NCBI RefSeq assembly: GCF_963678635.1 | Contig: NC_087067.1 | Coordinates: forward strand, 3,793,072 to 3,857,071 | Length of the DNA: 64,000 nucleotides | Origin: Symsagittifera roscoffensis | Lineage: Eukaryota > Xenacoelomorpha > Acoela > Convolutidae | Direction: 5' to 3' | In this document: piece by piece, positions 31,354 through 44,637 of the stretch | Layout: each line of letters opens with the position of its first letter | How positions within the stretch are numbered: the stretch's first letter is position 1 | Position numbers and translations under genes: made by a program | Notes under the pieces: generated by a model | What the model saw: only the letters and a program-made list of their open reading frames with translations | Told to the model about the DNA's origin: nothing | Databases searched by the model: none

Positions 31354-34300
31354 TTACTTTGAATCTGAACTATTGAAAAACTGAAGAATAATTGATTTTG
31401 AAAATGGTAGAATTAACAGTTTAAGTGAACGACCAAAAACTATTTTCAGTTTTGAAAAAAGATTCCTTATTGCTTGATTCAAAAATTTAATCCTATTCGA
31501 GTCGGGAATGACTCCAGATTTGCATTGATCTCGAACTAATTGTAGTATTTATCAGGTTGTAATTCAAAATTCGAAAAAAAAACTAAAAAAAAAAACAATT
31601 TGAAATATAATAACTCGAAAATAAATTGAGATTTGATAAAGACAAAAAACGATTAACTAGCAGCATTGCAATATGTAATGAATTTTCAGCCCAAAGAATT
31701 TGTCGCCTACATTTTTTTTGATGAATTTTCAAATGAAATTGTTTTGATACAGCGGATAAAAGCCATGCTGGTTGATATCTTCATAATCAAAAATAAGTAA
31801 CATATTTGAAATTTTACAAAAGAAAAGCTGCTCTTAAAACCCCAGCGATCTGCTAAATTTTTCTAAAAGTTTTGTTATAGTTCAAATTTCAATTGAACAA
31901 AAATCATCACACCAAATTCTATGACAACCTTGCGTGGACAAGCAAAAGAAGAGCCCAAAAGTTAATTAAAATTGTTTTAAAAAAACAGTTCTTAAAAAAT
32001 AACTTGAAAATATAATTTTCTATGATAACAATTTGAATTGCGCAGGCTTCTTGGCGAACAGTTCAAATCTGGAAATCAAGTTCAGATTTTTTTGAGTTTC
32101 AGGCATAAAACTTTTTAGATTGAATGAAGTATTTCCAAGAAAGTTTCTTGTTCAATATTTAAAAAATCCTTTCCTGAAGAATGTTCCGACCATAGTTTTA
32201 CAAAAATACAAACAAGGATAGCTGGTTACTGTGCGTGTAGCACGGAACGTTCCGACCAATCTTACAAAAATATAAAAAAGTTGTTTTTTACAAGTTAGTG
32301 GTGTTTTTTTTCTGCATGTTGTGTTAAAAAAATCTAAACTAAAAATAGAATTTAAGCATATTTGAGAGTCATAGTAAAATAGGTCAATTGGAAAACTGTT
32401 TTTGAAAAAAAAATCACTATAAAAACGAAAAAACATTTTAAAAAAAATTTCAACTTGTTTTCCAATTTCTTTTGCAAAATTTTTTTGAATTTTCAAGTTT
32501 TTGATTCCCAAAGTTGCGCTACAAAACTCCACTCACTACCTTTATCTGAACAAAACTAAGTTTTCACGGCTGGAATTAAGCTTCAGTAAGCTATTGTAAG
32601 CATATACTGTCACCTTATTAGCTTGAAGTTAGCCCAAAAATCAAAACTTTAACGTGGAATATTACTTGAGCCATTCCGATTAGTTGATAAGTTGCGGTAC
32701 CTGATTTTGCGTGGAAAACAAAAAAAAAGAAAAAGAAAAAACTAAAACACACCCAAACACAAAATTCCTCCCCGTTTTTCAAATGGTCGGAATAAAACTT
32801 TTAAGAAAACTGGAACAAACCCAAATACAGTTTTTTTTCTCATTTTTCAATTGACCCCAACAATTATTTTACCATTTTCAAATGGTCGGAATAAAACTTT
32901 TAAGAAAACTGGAACAAACCCAAATACAGTTTTTTTTCTCATTTTTCAATTGACCCCAACAATTATTTTTCCTTTAATGATTTCCAAACCAGAGAGCTTG
33001 AAAAAAGGCGCCAAGAAGTTGTTCTTCAGGAATTGCATAGACAATTTTCCGCAAAAACTAAGAGGAATTATTTTCATGCCGAAAAAAATCTGTTGTTTAT
33101 CTCGAAAAGCAAAAATTATAAACCAATTTTGTTCCTTAGTGAAACGAAAATTCTTCAGAATGACAATTGGTCAAAAGCGACTTTTGAAATGGCGAGGATT
33201 CGCATGTGGCAATAAGTCGAGCCGGGGGACACAAGGTTAGGGAAAATTTTTTCAAAAAGGGGTTGGGGAAAAAATCAATTAACCAGCTTTTTTTTTCATA
33301 AAAACATGTTTCATTGTTTTTTTTTCTATAGTTTGTTCAGTTTTAATTTTCTGCCCTCATACCGTTGATCTAATAGATATGCGGCAAGAAAAACGGGATT
33401 CAGATAACCATCTCTTCTTTTTGCTAAAAATTGTTTAAGACTATCTGGTGCAGCATTGTAGAGATCGAGCCTACTCCATAAGTGAAGGCGGCTCATACCT
33501 CTATCGTAGAGGTTCGACCCTAGGCAAAGCTAATTTTTTCGCGATAAACGTTTTAAAATAAAAAATACTTTTTTTTACTTCCTGTTATAAAACGTGTTTC
33601 TTTTGCCTTGTTTTAACATTCCCAACCCTGAGTGGACAATTAGTAGTTTTAATTGGTATCGTGGGTTAAATACCAGTTTTCAGAATGCATATTGCTCTTA
33701 ACAATTTATATTGACAAGGAATTTAAGAAGTGCGACTGGATTATGCAAAAATGTAGATACTTTCAAATAATAAAATACAGAATGAAATAGCTTACTGTTG
33801 AGATAGCGGGAACTAAGGACAGTCACTACCACCAAAAATACTTATTTGGAAAAATTTATATTTATTTTCATCTGCGACTTTGTTCTAATTGTCACAGCGA
33901 TTCTGCTATTTGTCAAATATTTGAAAAAATCAAAGAAGAAATTCTGCAACTTGAAAATTGTCATTACACAAAAGTCAAGCTCAATTGGTTCAACTTTTGC
34001 ACAACAATCAAAACAATACCATTTTAAAGAAACTTGAGAGATTATCCCACATCTTTGATTTCTAGATTGCGTGTCCTGTATTGTTTTTATCACTTAACTG
34101 ATTCTGTGTTATTTCACTGTTAGAAAAAAATCGGTCTCTGATTAAAATTTCTAATTAATTGTGCTAATTGTCACTTGATGCAAACAGTTGCACTCTACGT
34201 GTCCTCGTTTTTTTTTTAATGCTACCACTCAGGGGCGGATTTAGGGGGGGGGGCGGGGGGGCGGACGCCCCCTCTCTCAGGGATTCGACACCCTGCCGAC

Positions 34301-35270
34301 CCCTTTGGTACTTTTTAATAAATTCACTTTTGGCCGACCGACCTTAAAATTTTTCTAAAGGCGCCTTGGGCGCCAATATTTACTAATTTTGAGGGGGGAG
34401 CGCGCGCCGAAAAAAACGCAATTTTTTGGTCAAAATTTTCCAAAAAGTGCCTAAAAACGCCTTTTTTGAGTGTTTTTTTTCAAAAATTTGGAAAATCCCC
34501 CCCTCGAGAAAATCCTAGATCCGCCCCTGCTACCACTCGTCGCTTCCGATTAGCTGTCGTTTTTAACGAACTATCGGTTTGCCGTAGCTCAGACGAAAAT
34601 TTTCAAATAAAAAACTCGAAAAAGATGTTAACTATAGACGTTAATTATACGATCTTTTCGATTACGCTCCCTGGCTGTGCTGAAATATGAAGTCGATGAT
34701 GTTGATGGCGAGGATGAAGTTGATGGTGATCTTCAGGGTGTTGATAAGTGTGATGGCCTATAAAAGGGCACTCGGAAAATCCAGGGCTTCGCCTTTATAC
34801 GAGCTGTTGTTGTCTACCTTTTAATCGCAAAACTTTTATTTTCACTCGAAGCTGACGGTGAAATTTGATTATATGTGCTTTTTACCCTGCACGAATTTCG
34901 GGGAGGACGAAAATTTTAAAATTAAGTACGGATGTCAGCAAAAAATTAAGGAACTGTCTGACCAATTTGATATTAGATTCACGCTGGCGAAAGAATTGAG
35001 TAGAGTTAATTTGGCAATTGACATGAATTCGAAAAGAAACAAGATAATTTTTGTAGAAAATTGGTTTTATAGCAGGAAATTAATTGAATTAAAGGAAGAA
35101 AATAATGTACTTTTTACAGGGGAGTTAATAACTTGGTCACAAACATCGAAGATGCAACGGATATCATCAAAAGTTAAACTTATATTGGTTTTGTTGGACT
35201 CTTTTCTCAGTTGTTGGCACTATAATCTGCTCAAAAAATTTATTTTGAAAAAATTGCACAACAAAAACTA
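31354..35270. repeat. Large non-coding unit, copy 3 (left end truncated)
   Basis: It starts at GAATCTGAACTATTG, which lies about 2.9 kb into copy 2, and follows copy 2 to its right end. It differs by an extra segment of about 115 bp at 33,200-33,315 and by a roughly 100-bp tandem duplication at 32,775-32,975. The hAT MITE it carries is shorter. No gene was found. Confidence 0.75.
34230..34529 (+). mobile_element. hAT-type MITE, shorter copy in unit 3
   Basis: The same inverted repeats and the same 8-bp duplication CTACCACT (34,222-34,229 and 34,530-34,537) as in unit 2, so it is the same insertion carried by duplication. It has lost about 127 bp internally, joining CAAAAATTTG to GAAAATCCCC. 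Confidence 0.9.
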
Positions 35271-35809
35271 AACAAGATGCTCGTATCAGGGCGAAGCCCT
35301 GAATGTTTCGACTGCCTTTTGAGGTTTCATGAACAGTAATAACAAAAAAATATATAACAAAATAAAATGAAAATTTTTTTTCTAAAATTTGAAATTTTTT
35401 AAATGAAAATCATCTTCCCAAACGCCATATAAAGTACAAAAAGATAGATTTCGCTCCTATTATTATTATTATTATATCATTTATGGCATATAAGCTTTCT
35501 TGAAATAATTTGGAACGATTTCTAAGGCGGATTAAATCTCCGCTTACGCGTTAATAGCGCGAAATATATCGCGCGTTAATTGTTCCAAATTGGCCAAAAT
35601 GGCAATCTTTAAACCCCCATAACTTCACGAAAAGTGGTCACAGGTGAAATATCTTTTCAAATTTAAGCTCAGGACAACAATAGTTTTCGAATAATATTTA
35701 AAAAATTCTGTCAAAAATGGTTAGTTAAAAAGTCTAAATTTGTCTGAAGAAAAAAAAACCCACCCCGAGCACAAATATTCCGTTACTTTCGTATCGAAAG
35801 TCGGAACAA
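35271..35809 (+). mobile_element. Hairpin element, full-length copy (+)
   Basis: Head AACAAGATGCTCG with the TCAGGGCGAAGCCCTGA hairpin; tail hairpin CTTTCGTATCGAAAG followed by TCGGAACAA. It faces the inverted copy at 36,024 across about 215 bp, giving a large inverted repeat. Confidence 0.8.
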
Positions 35810-36023
35810 TTACCATGATAAACCATTACAGTGAAATTGGTTATTACGGTAATTGTAACTCACATTAGTTATAGCGTCTATCAACTGCACAAAAGAAAAG
35901 TTAAGAGTTTTTCATTTTCGTCTTGATAGCAAAGTTAAGATTAATTCTTTGTGCCTTATGTAAACCTATAGCAGCAGTCTTTGGGGAATAACTTTGCGCG
36001 GTCGCGGTTCTGGTTTCTCGTTA

Positions 36024-36556
36024 TTGTTCCGACTTTCGATACGAAAGTAACGGAATATTTGTGCTCGGGGTGGGTTTTTTTTTCTTCAGACAAATTTCGA
36101 CTTTTTAACTAGCCATTTTTGACGGATTTTTTTGATATCATTCGAAAGCTATTGTTGTCCTGAGCTTGGACTTGAAAGAATATTTTACCAGTGATCATTT
36201 TTCATAAAGTTACGGGGGCTTAAAGACTGCCATTTTGGCCAATTTGGGACAATTAACGCGCGATAAGTTTCGCGCTATTAACACGTAAGCGGAGATTTAA
36301 TCCGTCTTAGAAATCGTTCCAAATTGGTTCAATGATGCTTTTATGCCATAATTGATTTTTAAATAGGCGCAAAATCCATCACTTTTACTTAATATGACGT
36401 GTGGGGGGATGTTTTTACATAAAATCTCAAATTTTTTCAAAATTTTTTTTTTTATTTTTTCTATTACATTGAAATTTTTCATTTTTTTAATGCTCCATAG
36501 ACCTTAAAAGGCAGTCGGGACATTCAGGGCTTCGCCCTGATACAAACAGTCTTGTT
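36024..36556 (-). mobile_element. Hairpin element, full-length copy (-)
   Basis: Reads in reverse: TTGTTCCGACTTTCGATACG at its tail, and CAGGGCTTCGCCCTG plus CAGTCTTGTT at its head. Tail-to-tail arrangement with the copy at 35,271. The interior has the family's conserved GCGCGAAATATATCGCGC-like region in altered form. Confidence 0.8.
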
Positions 36557-38262
36557 CAAAGAAAACTTAAAAAACGCTTAAGTTTATCCAATTCCAGTCC
36601 AGAGCTATTATTAATAAAAAACGGTTCCTGCAAATTGCAAAGGAGCTGTTAGTACGACATAATAGGACTGTTTGAAGACAACCAAGCAGTATTATTTCCC
36701 CACTTTCCAGACAGAGCTATTTTGATGAGCGAAGGCAACTTCGGCACCAAAAATATGAATTTTGATGCAGGAGCGCGTCAAAAAATTCCAAAAAATCCGG
36801 TCATTTTCAAGAATTTTCCTGCAGCACATAAATATTTGGCCAAATAGGTTTTAAGGAGCGCAGCAAATCAGCTCGGTAGAAATAAAAGAAAATATGTGTA
36901 GGTTCCGTTTTTCTTAAAAAATGCGTTGACCTGAAGTAAACGTTTGGGATGTTTTTTAAAGTTACGCAAGCCTTTCATCAGAATAATAGTTATTGAAAAC
37001 TGAACAAACCCAATATGGACTTAATCATTTTAGAGGGAAATTTTTCAAGCAACATCAGCCATCTTAAACCCTTGAGTAGCAACTCCCCTATGACGTAGCA
37101 ACATTCACCTTGATATTTTGGGAACAACAGGAGCATTCAATTGGTTCTGGGCAAAATAAAAATTATATTTAGCAAAAAATTCAGAGCGTCCCGTAAAAAA
37201 TACACAAAATTTGATTTTTGCAAATTAAAATGGGAAAAAACCCCCACCAGCATGTCGTTACCGTTCCTCACGCCGCGTTCAACCAGTAACCGTACCCCCA
37301 CTGTTATCTGAACGTGTGGGGGGGGGGGTTGAACGTGAGAGGTGGTAAGCGTTGGGAGTCGGGGGATCTGTTCAGAATGGTTAGTTTTTTCAACATAAGT
37401 TTCAATGCATTATGACTACGCTAAAATAAGGTTTCAAAACTGAATTTCAAATGTGAGGGGGGATGAAAAGAGCTGCGTGGGTACAAACGGAAATGAGAAG
37501 AAAGAAAAGTAAAGATAATATGAAGTATAATGCAAAATATAAAGGCAAAGAACTGTAAAATAAATGAAATGTAAATGGATTGTAATCGACTATTTTGTTA
37601 TTTCATGGAAAACTGACACTAAAATGAAAATATAATCGGTTATTATATCCATGGACGCTGTTTGCGATGGTGTAGGACTTGATATAACGTATAAAGATTC
37701 AAAAACTTACTGATTGAAAAAAAAAACATCAAACCGAGGGCGCACAATGTTTCTTGGAAAGTCGGACAATTTATCTCACGCTGCTTAATTAATTTTTAAA
37801 CTCTTTTCCCACTCCCCTCGTAAAATTAAAATTAAAATTTAAAAAAGTCTGATAATTGCTCATACGCAATTTGTTCTTTGGAATTCTTGTAAAAATCTGT
37901 TTATTGCTCACACACACAAGTTGCGTTACAGTTTAAAATATCAGAAGTCATTATGATACTCGATATGTAAAAAGTTTTTTTTTGCAAATCGATTTTCAGA
38001 ATAAAACAAACGATAACTGGAAAATAGTTTTCTTTTGAAAATTTCAGAGCAGAGCAATCTATTTGAGCGCCAATTAGGGATTTTTTTGTGATCATACAAG
38101 TGCTCAATGTGGTTTTTTGTAACAAGAGTTCGCATTTTCTAAAACCATTTTTCGCATGGTCTGATTAAAGGTGGTCATACAACAAAAGTAGATAAAGAAC
38201 CAAGTTAACATCCTCCTCACCCTCCCCCCTCCCCCTAAAAAAACCTTAATTGGGTGACAAGA
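36557..38262. other. Unassigned AT-rich DNA with one foldback
   Basis: No gene seen. A foldback lies at about 37,257-37,353: arms TTACC...CTCACG...GTTCAACC and GGTTGAACGTGAGAGGTGGTAA flank a loop that includes a run of at least 10 G. The rest shows nothing I can name. Confidence 0.45.
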
Positions 38263-38672
38263 TATGTTTACTTGATTGCCGATTTAAAAAAGTACACGTT
38301 TACTATGCAAGCGCCATAACTTTGAAAACAAGTCCACCAGAAAAAACTTTGATTCGAAAAACAAGAAAAAATAATTGGATCCATTTTTTCGCGTTTTTGT
38401 GTTTTTATAGATGTTTACTTGATTGCCGATTTAAAAAAGTACACGTTTACTATGCAAGCGGCATAACTTTGAAAACAAGTCCACCAGAAAAAAATTTGAT
38501 TCGAAAAACAAGAAAAAATAATTGGATGTTTACTTGATTGCCGATTTAAAAAAGTTCACGTTTACTATGCAAGCGCCATAACTTTGAAAACAAGTCCACC
38601 AGAAAAAACTTTGATTCGAAAAACAAGAAAAAATAATTGGATCCATTTTTTCGCGTTTTTGTGTTTTTATAG
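38263..38672 (+). repeat. Three tandem copies of a roughly 148-bp unit
   Basis: Units start at ATGTTTACTTGATTGCCG at 38,263, 38,411 and 38,526. The first and third are about 148 bp; the second is 115 bp because it lacks the terminal segment ATCCATTTTTTCGCG to ATAG. Copies are nearly identical, so the expansion is recent. Confidence 0.85.
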
Positions 38673-41504
38673 ATGTTTGGTGAACGATTTTGCTTAGATC
38701 AATATAGGATTTAGCTGAAAAACTAAAACAAAACAATTTTTTTTGGGTTTTCATATTAGAATGGGTTTCAACATGAAAAACCGTTCGATTTATAACATCA
38801 TGCCTTTGAGGTAGCTATGTTTGTATGGATAGAAATTTGTGGTCCAAACCATTTGTTCATTGATGTCTTCAATTAAACTGTTTTTAACTAAATTTGACTG
38901 AATACACATTTAATTTTGAATGAGTTTTCTCCGTTACTGACGAAGAAGAGTTAATTTAATTATATAAATGGTAAACTGATTTTAAGTTTCCCGAAATAAT
39001 TTAGCAAGATATATAAGATAGTGATATATTATCAACCATTTTAAGCAAAAAAAATCTGATTAAGTATATTTCAAATATAATGACACAAAAAAAATTGCTA
39101 TCTAATTAAATAACTCGTGAAAAAGAAACCAAAAAATCAGAAACCCAAAAGTTAACTATAAATTAAAAAGCTTTGATTGGATATTACGAAAATTTTGTTG
39201 AAAAGTAGAAAATTTTATTAAATATTTGCAAAAGTATCGAAGAAAAAAAGTATTTTATCAACTTGCAAAAATGATTTCCCAAACATCGAAAACGGAACCT
39301 ATCGTAGCTCAATTTCAGTGGGAACAAAAAAGTGCGGAATTGAAGCCAGAAATTATATACGCTGACTCGATACTCAAAAGCAATTCATAGCAGAATCTGC
39401 AAAAATCAACATATATTTTATTTTTTCTTCGAATGTCAATTGATCACAAAAGATAGACGGAATACAATCTGACAATTCCTTCCAATTGCCTATACTTTTT
39501 TGTCAATTTGAAGCTGCAAATTGTTTATTTTTTAATTGAAACTCGATAATAGCTCAAACAATAACTAAGAATCTTGTTTCTGTTTTTGTTTTCAAATTAA
39601 AAATTCGTTAAAATGTGAATTCACAGTTCATTGATTTTTGAAAACTCAGAAGACGCCGTTTAGAGAAGCTGCAAATTAACCTGGTGCAATAAAAAACCAC
39701 CCAAAAATAGGCAGAGTATGTAAGCGAGCTGAAAATTAAATTTAATTTGTCTTTTTAAATTTAAGTTTTTAAATTGACGTTTTGTTGGAATAATTGACAA
39801 TTGACCATAATGGTTAGATAAATTTCGTGCAAGCTAAATTAGTAGCTGGAATAAATTTGGGTTAGTTTTTTAATATTACTGTTTTGAAAGGGGTGTTAAC
39901 ATATGAAATTTTTTAAGATCTTAAAAAATACTTGAATAGATTGGCTCGGATTGAGATAAAGTAACTTGCTGATGATAAGAAATCATTTTAGGAATCATTG
40001 CGCAGTTCATCGCTAGAAACAAATCTAAAAATTGAGAAAATGAATTAAGGAGCTCAAGCTCATGACAATATTTTCATGCCACTTTAGTATCATTTTATCT
40101 GTCTCACTTTCGATTTTTGAAAAATCTGCAGGTTTCTCTGAAGTAAGCGATGAAAATTTATTGCACATTATAACTTGAAGTGATCTACAAGAATTGCGAA
40201 GTTGCGCTTAGAACAAGAGAACGGAAAATCTAAATTTGAAGTTATCTTTGCAAGAAAATCTATTTTGATTTGATTTGCAGTCGCTTAGACGGTACAAAAT
40301 GGGGAAAGAGACTGCGCTCTCGGGTTCATCAAAACAATCCAAAGAAAACTGTCGATTTAAATTTTATGTAACAAAAACACAATTTCTTTGAATAGGCAGG
40401 CGTATGGCTGCACATTTTTTAGTTATGGGGAAAATGAAATCAGACAACTTTGATTCTTTATCGTATATGGCGCGAAGTATGGCTACGAAAAAACTATATA
40501 CAGCGGAGCGTATGGTTACAAAGGAGCCATATATGGCACGACGTATTGAAATTGAGAATAAAATTGTAGGCTTCATATTCTCCTGGTATTCAAAAAACTG
40601 CCCTGAACGATTAGAAAAGGTTCCAAAAAATGCTCTGAAAGTATTCAAAATTGGCTAAGTCAAGAAAAATATCAGAAATCAGACAAAAAACACAGACGCT
40701 CCGCCTTAGTTTTTTGCATATTTATTTCTAGCATCGTGGTCTAGACAAAAAATATCCCTATCAAAGGCGCATCTGATTCACATTGGAGAAGAAAAAGCTC
40801 AAGTTAAACAAAGTAAAACGAAAACATTGTTGAGCCTTAAAATTTAAAAAAGATGAAAAACAGTTTCCATAGAGTGCAGAAATTTTTGCGTGGCTTATCG
40901 TTTTGATGGCGTCAGTTATTACGAAATCTGGAAACACTAGGTCAAGTCGAATAAATTATTTTTTTTTGTTTTTAAATTTATTAACGGCGTTTTAATGGAA
41001 ACAAGAAATAATTCCATGCAAAGCCTCATATATGGTTTAGCCTATGATTTGTATGGTGAAAGTTTATAAAAAGCATCTCAATTGTAAGAATTTTTAAATT
41101 AAATTGTGGCTCTTAAATTCTATTTTGATTGTTTGTCAGAAAAATAAAAACAAAAGTTATATAGGAATATTGTTTCCAGAGACTCTCCCATATAGGGTGT
41201 GACGTATGATATATAAGGTGAAAAAATTTCAAAGTTTTTCAACAATATCAAAAACTGTCAGGATTTTTTAGCGCTAAGTTTATCAGAAAAAGGTAATTTC
41301 AGGATCTTAGGAAAAAAATATGTGCAATAATTGATTTGTCATTATGCATAAAAACCGTACAAACCAAATCTAGGGCAATTCCATGATATGTTATATAACT
41401 CAAGTCGAATCATGGCTGAAATGTCTCAAAAATGATAAAATCATTTTTTACAATGAAATTTAGTGTTGCCTGAAGTTATTAAAATATTAAAAAAACGCCG
41501 AAAC
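38673..41504. other. Unassigned AT-rich DNA
   Basis: No convincing gene. An 84-codon frame at 40,404-40,658 contains repeated GTATGG(C/T)TAC-like motifs between 40,405 and 40,560, and similar CATATATGG motifs recur near 41,030 and 41,190. This hints at an old short-period repeat, not a protein. Confidence 0.4.
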
Positions 41505-41760
41505 TCAAAACTCCTCAACACTTCCTGTGGCTGGAGCATTTGCGGTGAAGTTGTTATGCATCCGCCTCTCAATCGAAAGGTCTGATGTTCGAGGCCCACC
41601 ATGATCCGTGCTCGAGAGTGAGTCAGTATTACCCAGACAGTATTAAAAAATGTCCTGTATATCTTAACCAGGAGCACAACAGCGGCTCTCCGTAAGGAGC
41701 CGATTAGATCGTACGTTCGCCCCTTTTCTTGTTCAAAAGTCGTCTTAGAAAAAAAGTTAG
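41505..41760 (+). mobile_element. tRNA-derived SINE-like element
   Basis: GCGGTGAAGTTGTTATGC resembles a pol III A box region. CGCCTCTCAATCGAAAGG resembles an anticodon arm, and TGTTCGAGGCC near 41,585 fits the B box. A tRNA-unrelated body with a CGGCTCTCCGTAAGGAGCCG hairpin follows. This is the layout of tRNA-derived SINEs. Exact ends and a target duplication were not found. Confidence 0.5.
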
Positions 41761-43013
41761 ACCTACCTGGAAATGACGAAGCTCTTATGGCTATTATAAC
41801 ACAAAAGGTCCCCAAATTGAATTAGACATAAAAAAATGAATGAGAGTTTGCAATTAGACAACCTACATAAGATGGGTTTGAAATTACATACCTCAATTTC
41901 TAATAGATTTTTTTTTCACGGGTGGCTAGAAAATAGCTTTTTACGGTTATAAACAAACTGTTGCAAGCATTGAAAATGGACGAATGTGAAAGCGCTATAA
42001 TAACATGATCTTTTTCTATGCCTTCAAGGTTAAGCTCTATAGATTTAATGTTTCAGCGTATTTTGTGAGCTATATAAAAACCAGTTCTTGTATAACCTAC
42101 AATGATTGTCAAATATTAAAAAATTGAATCAAATTTTGTGAGCAGTAAAGAAAAACTTCGTGAAAAACTGATTTCTTTGAAAATTAGAACAACTGATTCA
42201 ACAATGATACAAATTTGTAATGAGGTCATGTTATTTTCAAGACAAGTGTTTTTCTGAACTTCAAAACTTGTTTAAATAATTCGGCAGCTAGCAAACTTCG
42301 GCTTTTTTTGAGCCATGCTAATTTTTTGCGGAATTCAACTTCATAAACATAAAAGCCATAATTTCGAAACTATGTACATGGCAGGTGAATTTTTGATAAT
42401 GGATTATGAAGTGAAAGATTTGAACTTTTGACATATTCGAAACAGTTGATCGATTTGATTGAGAAAAGAATGAGACATTCTATCTCAGCTAGATTCGCAA
42501 TTTAATGAATGTATAAACCCAGAATGAGTTAAACAAAAATGTCGAATAAAAATTGATCGAGATAAAAAGAAGACTTGACGTTGTTGTTTTTTTTCTTTTC
42601 AAATTCGGAATTCAATTCTTTAATTGCAGAGAAGTTTGTCGGTAATTTGAAACACAATTATCTTTTTTTTCCACGACGATTTGCATAATTCTCCACTAAA
42701 CCTGGAGGTGTTTATCTTTACACCTGGGTAAAATGAGCCCAAGAGCAATTTCAAGTTTAAAAATTCGAAATTGACTCTTGCTTTTTAAGGAAAGAAGAAT
42801 AAAGATAACATGGAAGAAAAGTTGGGGGCAAAAAGACGCGGGGATCCATCATCAATCTCCCAAAATCGGCTTAGGCTAATTGAGCCAATCAGAATCGAGC
42901 AATTTTGCCGCACCGCAAGGCAAATTTCACGCGGTTCGCATGATTGTAGTTCAGTGACGGTTCTGCCAAAAGATTGATTTTTTAGCAGCTCTATTGGTGG
43001 ATTGTGAGGGATC

Positions 43014-43095
43014 TCAGGAGCGGATTTACGATTTTCTCGAGGGGAGGGGGCGGATTTTCAAAAAAAATTCTAAAATTTGGTCGACCTTTTTTTAG
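43014..43095 (-). mobile_element. Decayed fragment of the hAT MITE family
   Basis: CAGGAGCGGATTTACGATTTTCTCGAGGGGAG matches, with changes, the reverse complement of the right end of the MITE at 29,659. TTCAAAAAAAATTC and GGTCGACC follow in the same order. It is only a fragment. Confidence 0.55.
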
Positions 43096-43255
43096 GATTG
43101 ATATATTTTTGAAGTTGAAAAAAACGAAGAAAACAAAGTTTTTAGTTTCTATCAAAAACACCACCATCAAATCATGAATATGAGATTCGTCACCTCATTG
43201 GACCAAATCGTGACTTCTCATTAAGAAATTGTCCAAAAAGCTGTGATTTATTTTA

Positions 43256-43708
43256 TTAACTTGGTTGAGGCATTAAGTTTTGTTTCTTTAAAATCAATCT
43301 GATATCAGACGAGGCTTTGAAAATTTTCCTAATTCGTATGATTATTGGTTTTTTAGTGTTCTTGTGAACACTTGTACTTATCTGTCTAGCTGTTAGTATT
43401 TTATTGCTAATCTTGAGATCTTCAGACGAAATTATGTTGCTTAGTTTTTCAACATAGTTTTCATTTCTAACTATTTTGCTTAATATTTTAAAAAAATTCA
43501 TAGAGATGTAAATCAGTAGCACTGTACAGATGATAAAAATCAGTTCAGCGCTTTCGAATTTTAAATTTTTTTTGAGAAAAATAATTTTGTTCAGTCTTCT
43601 AATAGTCTGATCAAGATATTTGAGTCTACTATTATTCGTGGGTGGGAATCTGAAAGGTTGAGGACATCTAATAGATTTTATTAATTCATTACACGGATCA
43701 AATTTCAA
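43256..43708 (-). CDS. Hypothetical 150-aa ORF with one membrane segment
   Basis: An ATG-started frame longer than most in this AT-rich region. It has a basic N-terminal half, one hydrophobic segment (about residues 55-75) and a basic C-terminal half. No family was recognised and no neighbouring exon was seen. It may be chance; conservation or transcript evidence would be needed. AT content is like the surroundings. Confidence 0.15.
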   Translation of the reverse strand: MKFDPCNELIKSIRCPQPFRFPPTNNSRLKYLDQTIRRLNKIIFLKKNLKFESAELIFIICTVLLIYISMNFFKILSKIVRNENYVEKLSNIISSEDLKISNKILTARQISTSVHKNTKKPIIIRIRKIFKASSDIRLILKKQNLMPQPS

Positions 43709-44637
43709 AACTTAAAGTTTGATATTATCAGCGTAGAAATCACAGTTTGCTAACACTTCATAAAACAAAACCTATTCGACACCAGTTAACGTTTATTCAG
43801 AACATTCGAGCTTTGCCCTAATTCGATCAGTCTTGTTCGGTTTTACGCTTTTTGAACAAAAAACAATTAGTCAAATTACTCAGTGGCTCAAAACTTCAAC
43901 AATCAGAGTTCGAGTTTATAGTTTTGACTAAAACGCCATCAATTGTTAGTACGTATTTTCAGTGCGAATTGGACTTCAATTTTTGGAAAATCATTTTCGC
44001 GATCTTCACCTAAATATCTGATCAATTTGATCAAATCAGCATTTGCTAACGCTATACTTGTATCAATTTTAGTCTGATTTAATCATGAAAAAAATTCCGA
44101 GACGGACTGAGTTGCCGCATCAACAGAATTTGATTCAAAACAACTTCATTTTATTTAAATTGGCCAGAGTGACACCTTCCAAAACTATTTTACTTTAATC
44201 AAAATGGATTTAATTTTTTTTTATTTTGAGCTTAGGGCGCAGATTATTTCGGATAACTGAAAGCTTTCTGGTGAATATTCCTTCACTCTCTTCAAAGTTA
44301 GATTATTTTGTATTGCCACAATTTATCAATCACCAATTCTTGGAATCGGTTTTAACCAGAAAATAGTAAACACGACTACTTTTTTCAAAGTGATTGTGAG
44401 AGAATAAACGGACTCACTTTTTGTTGAGAAATTTATTCTGACATTTAAAAAAAATTCTTTAATTCACTTCAAAAACCTTTTTGTCAATTCTCTTGGTATT
44501 TTGGTCGATTTTATTACAGTTTAATGGGTGGTAGGAAATTGGGTGCTAGACTAACTAGAAGAAAGCCCAATATAATTAAAATAAGTTTACTATTCCAATA
44601 AGCCAAAAATTTAAGACAAGCGCTCCTACAAACCAAC

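Noticed and set aside
34858-35271. 137-codon + ORF in unit copy 3 as a gene
   Set aside because: The matching ORF in copy 2 (30,414-30,611) stops early through a small length change, and no domain was recognised. Possible but unsupported.
41441-41815. 124-codon minus-strand ORF
   Set aside because: It lies across the SINE-like element and includes its tRNA-related head; no protein features.
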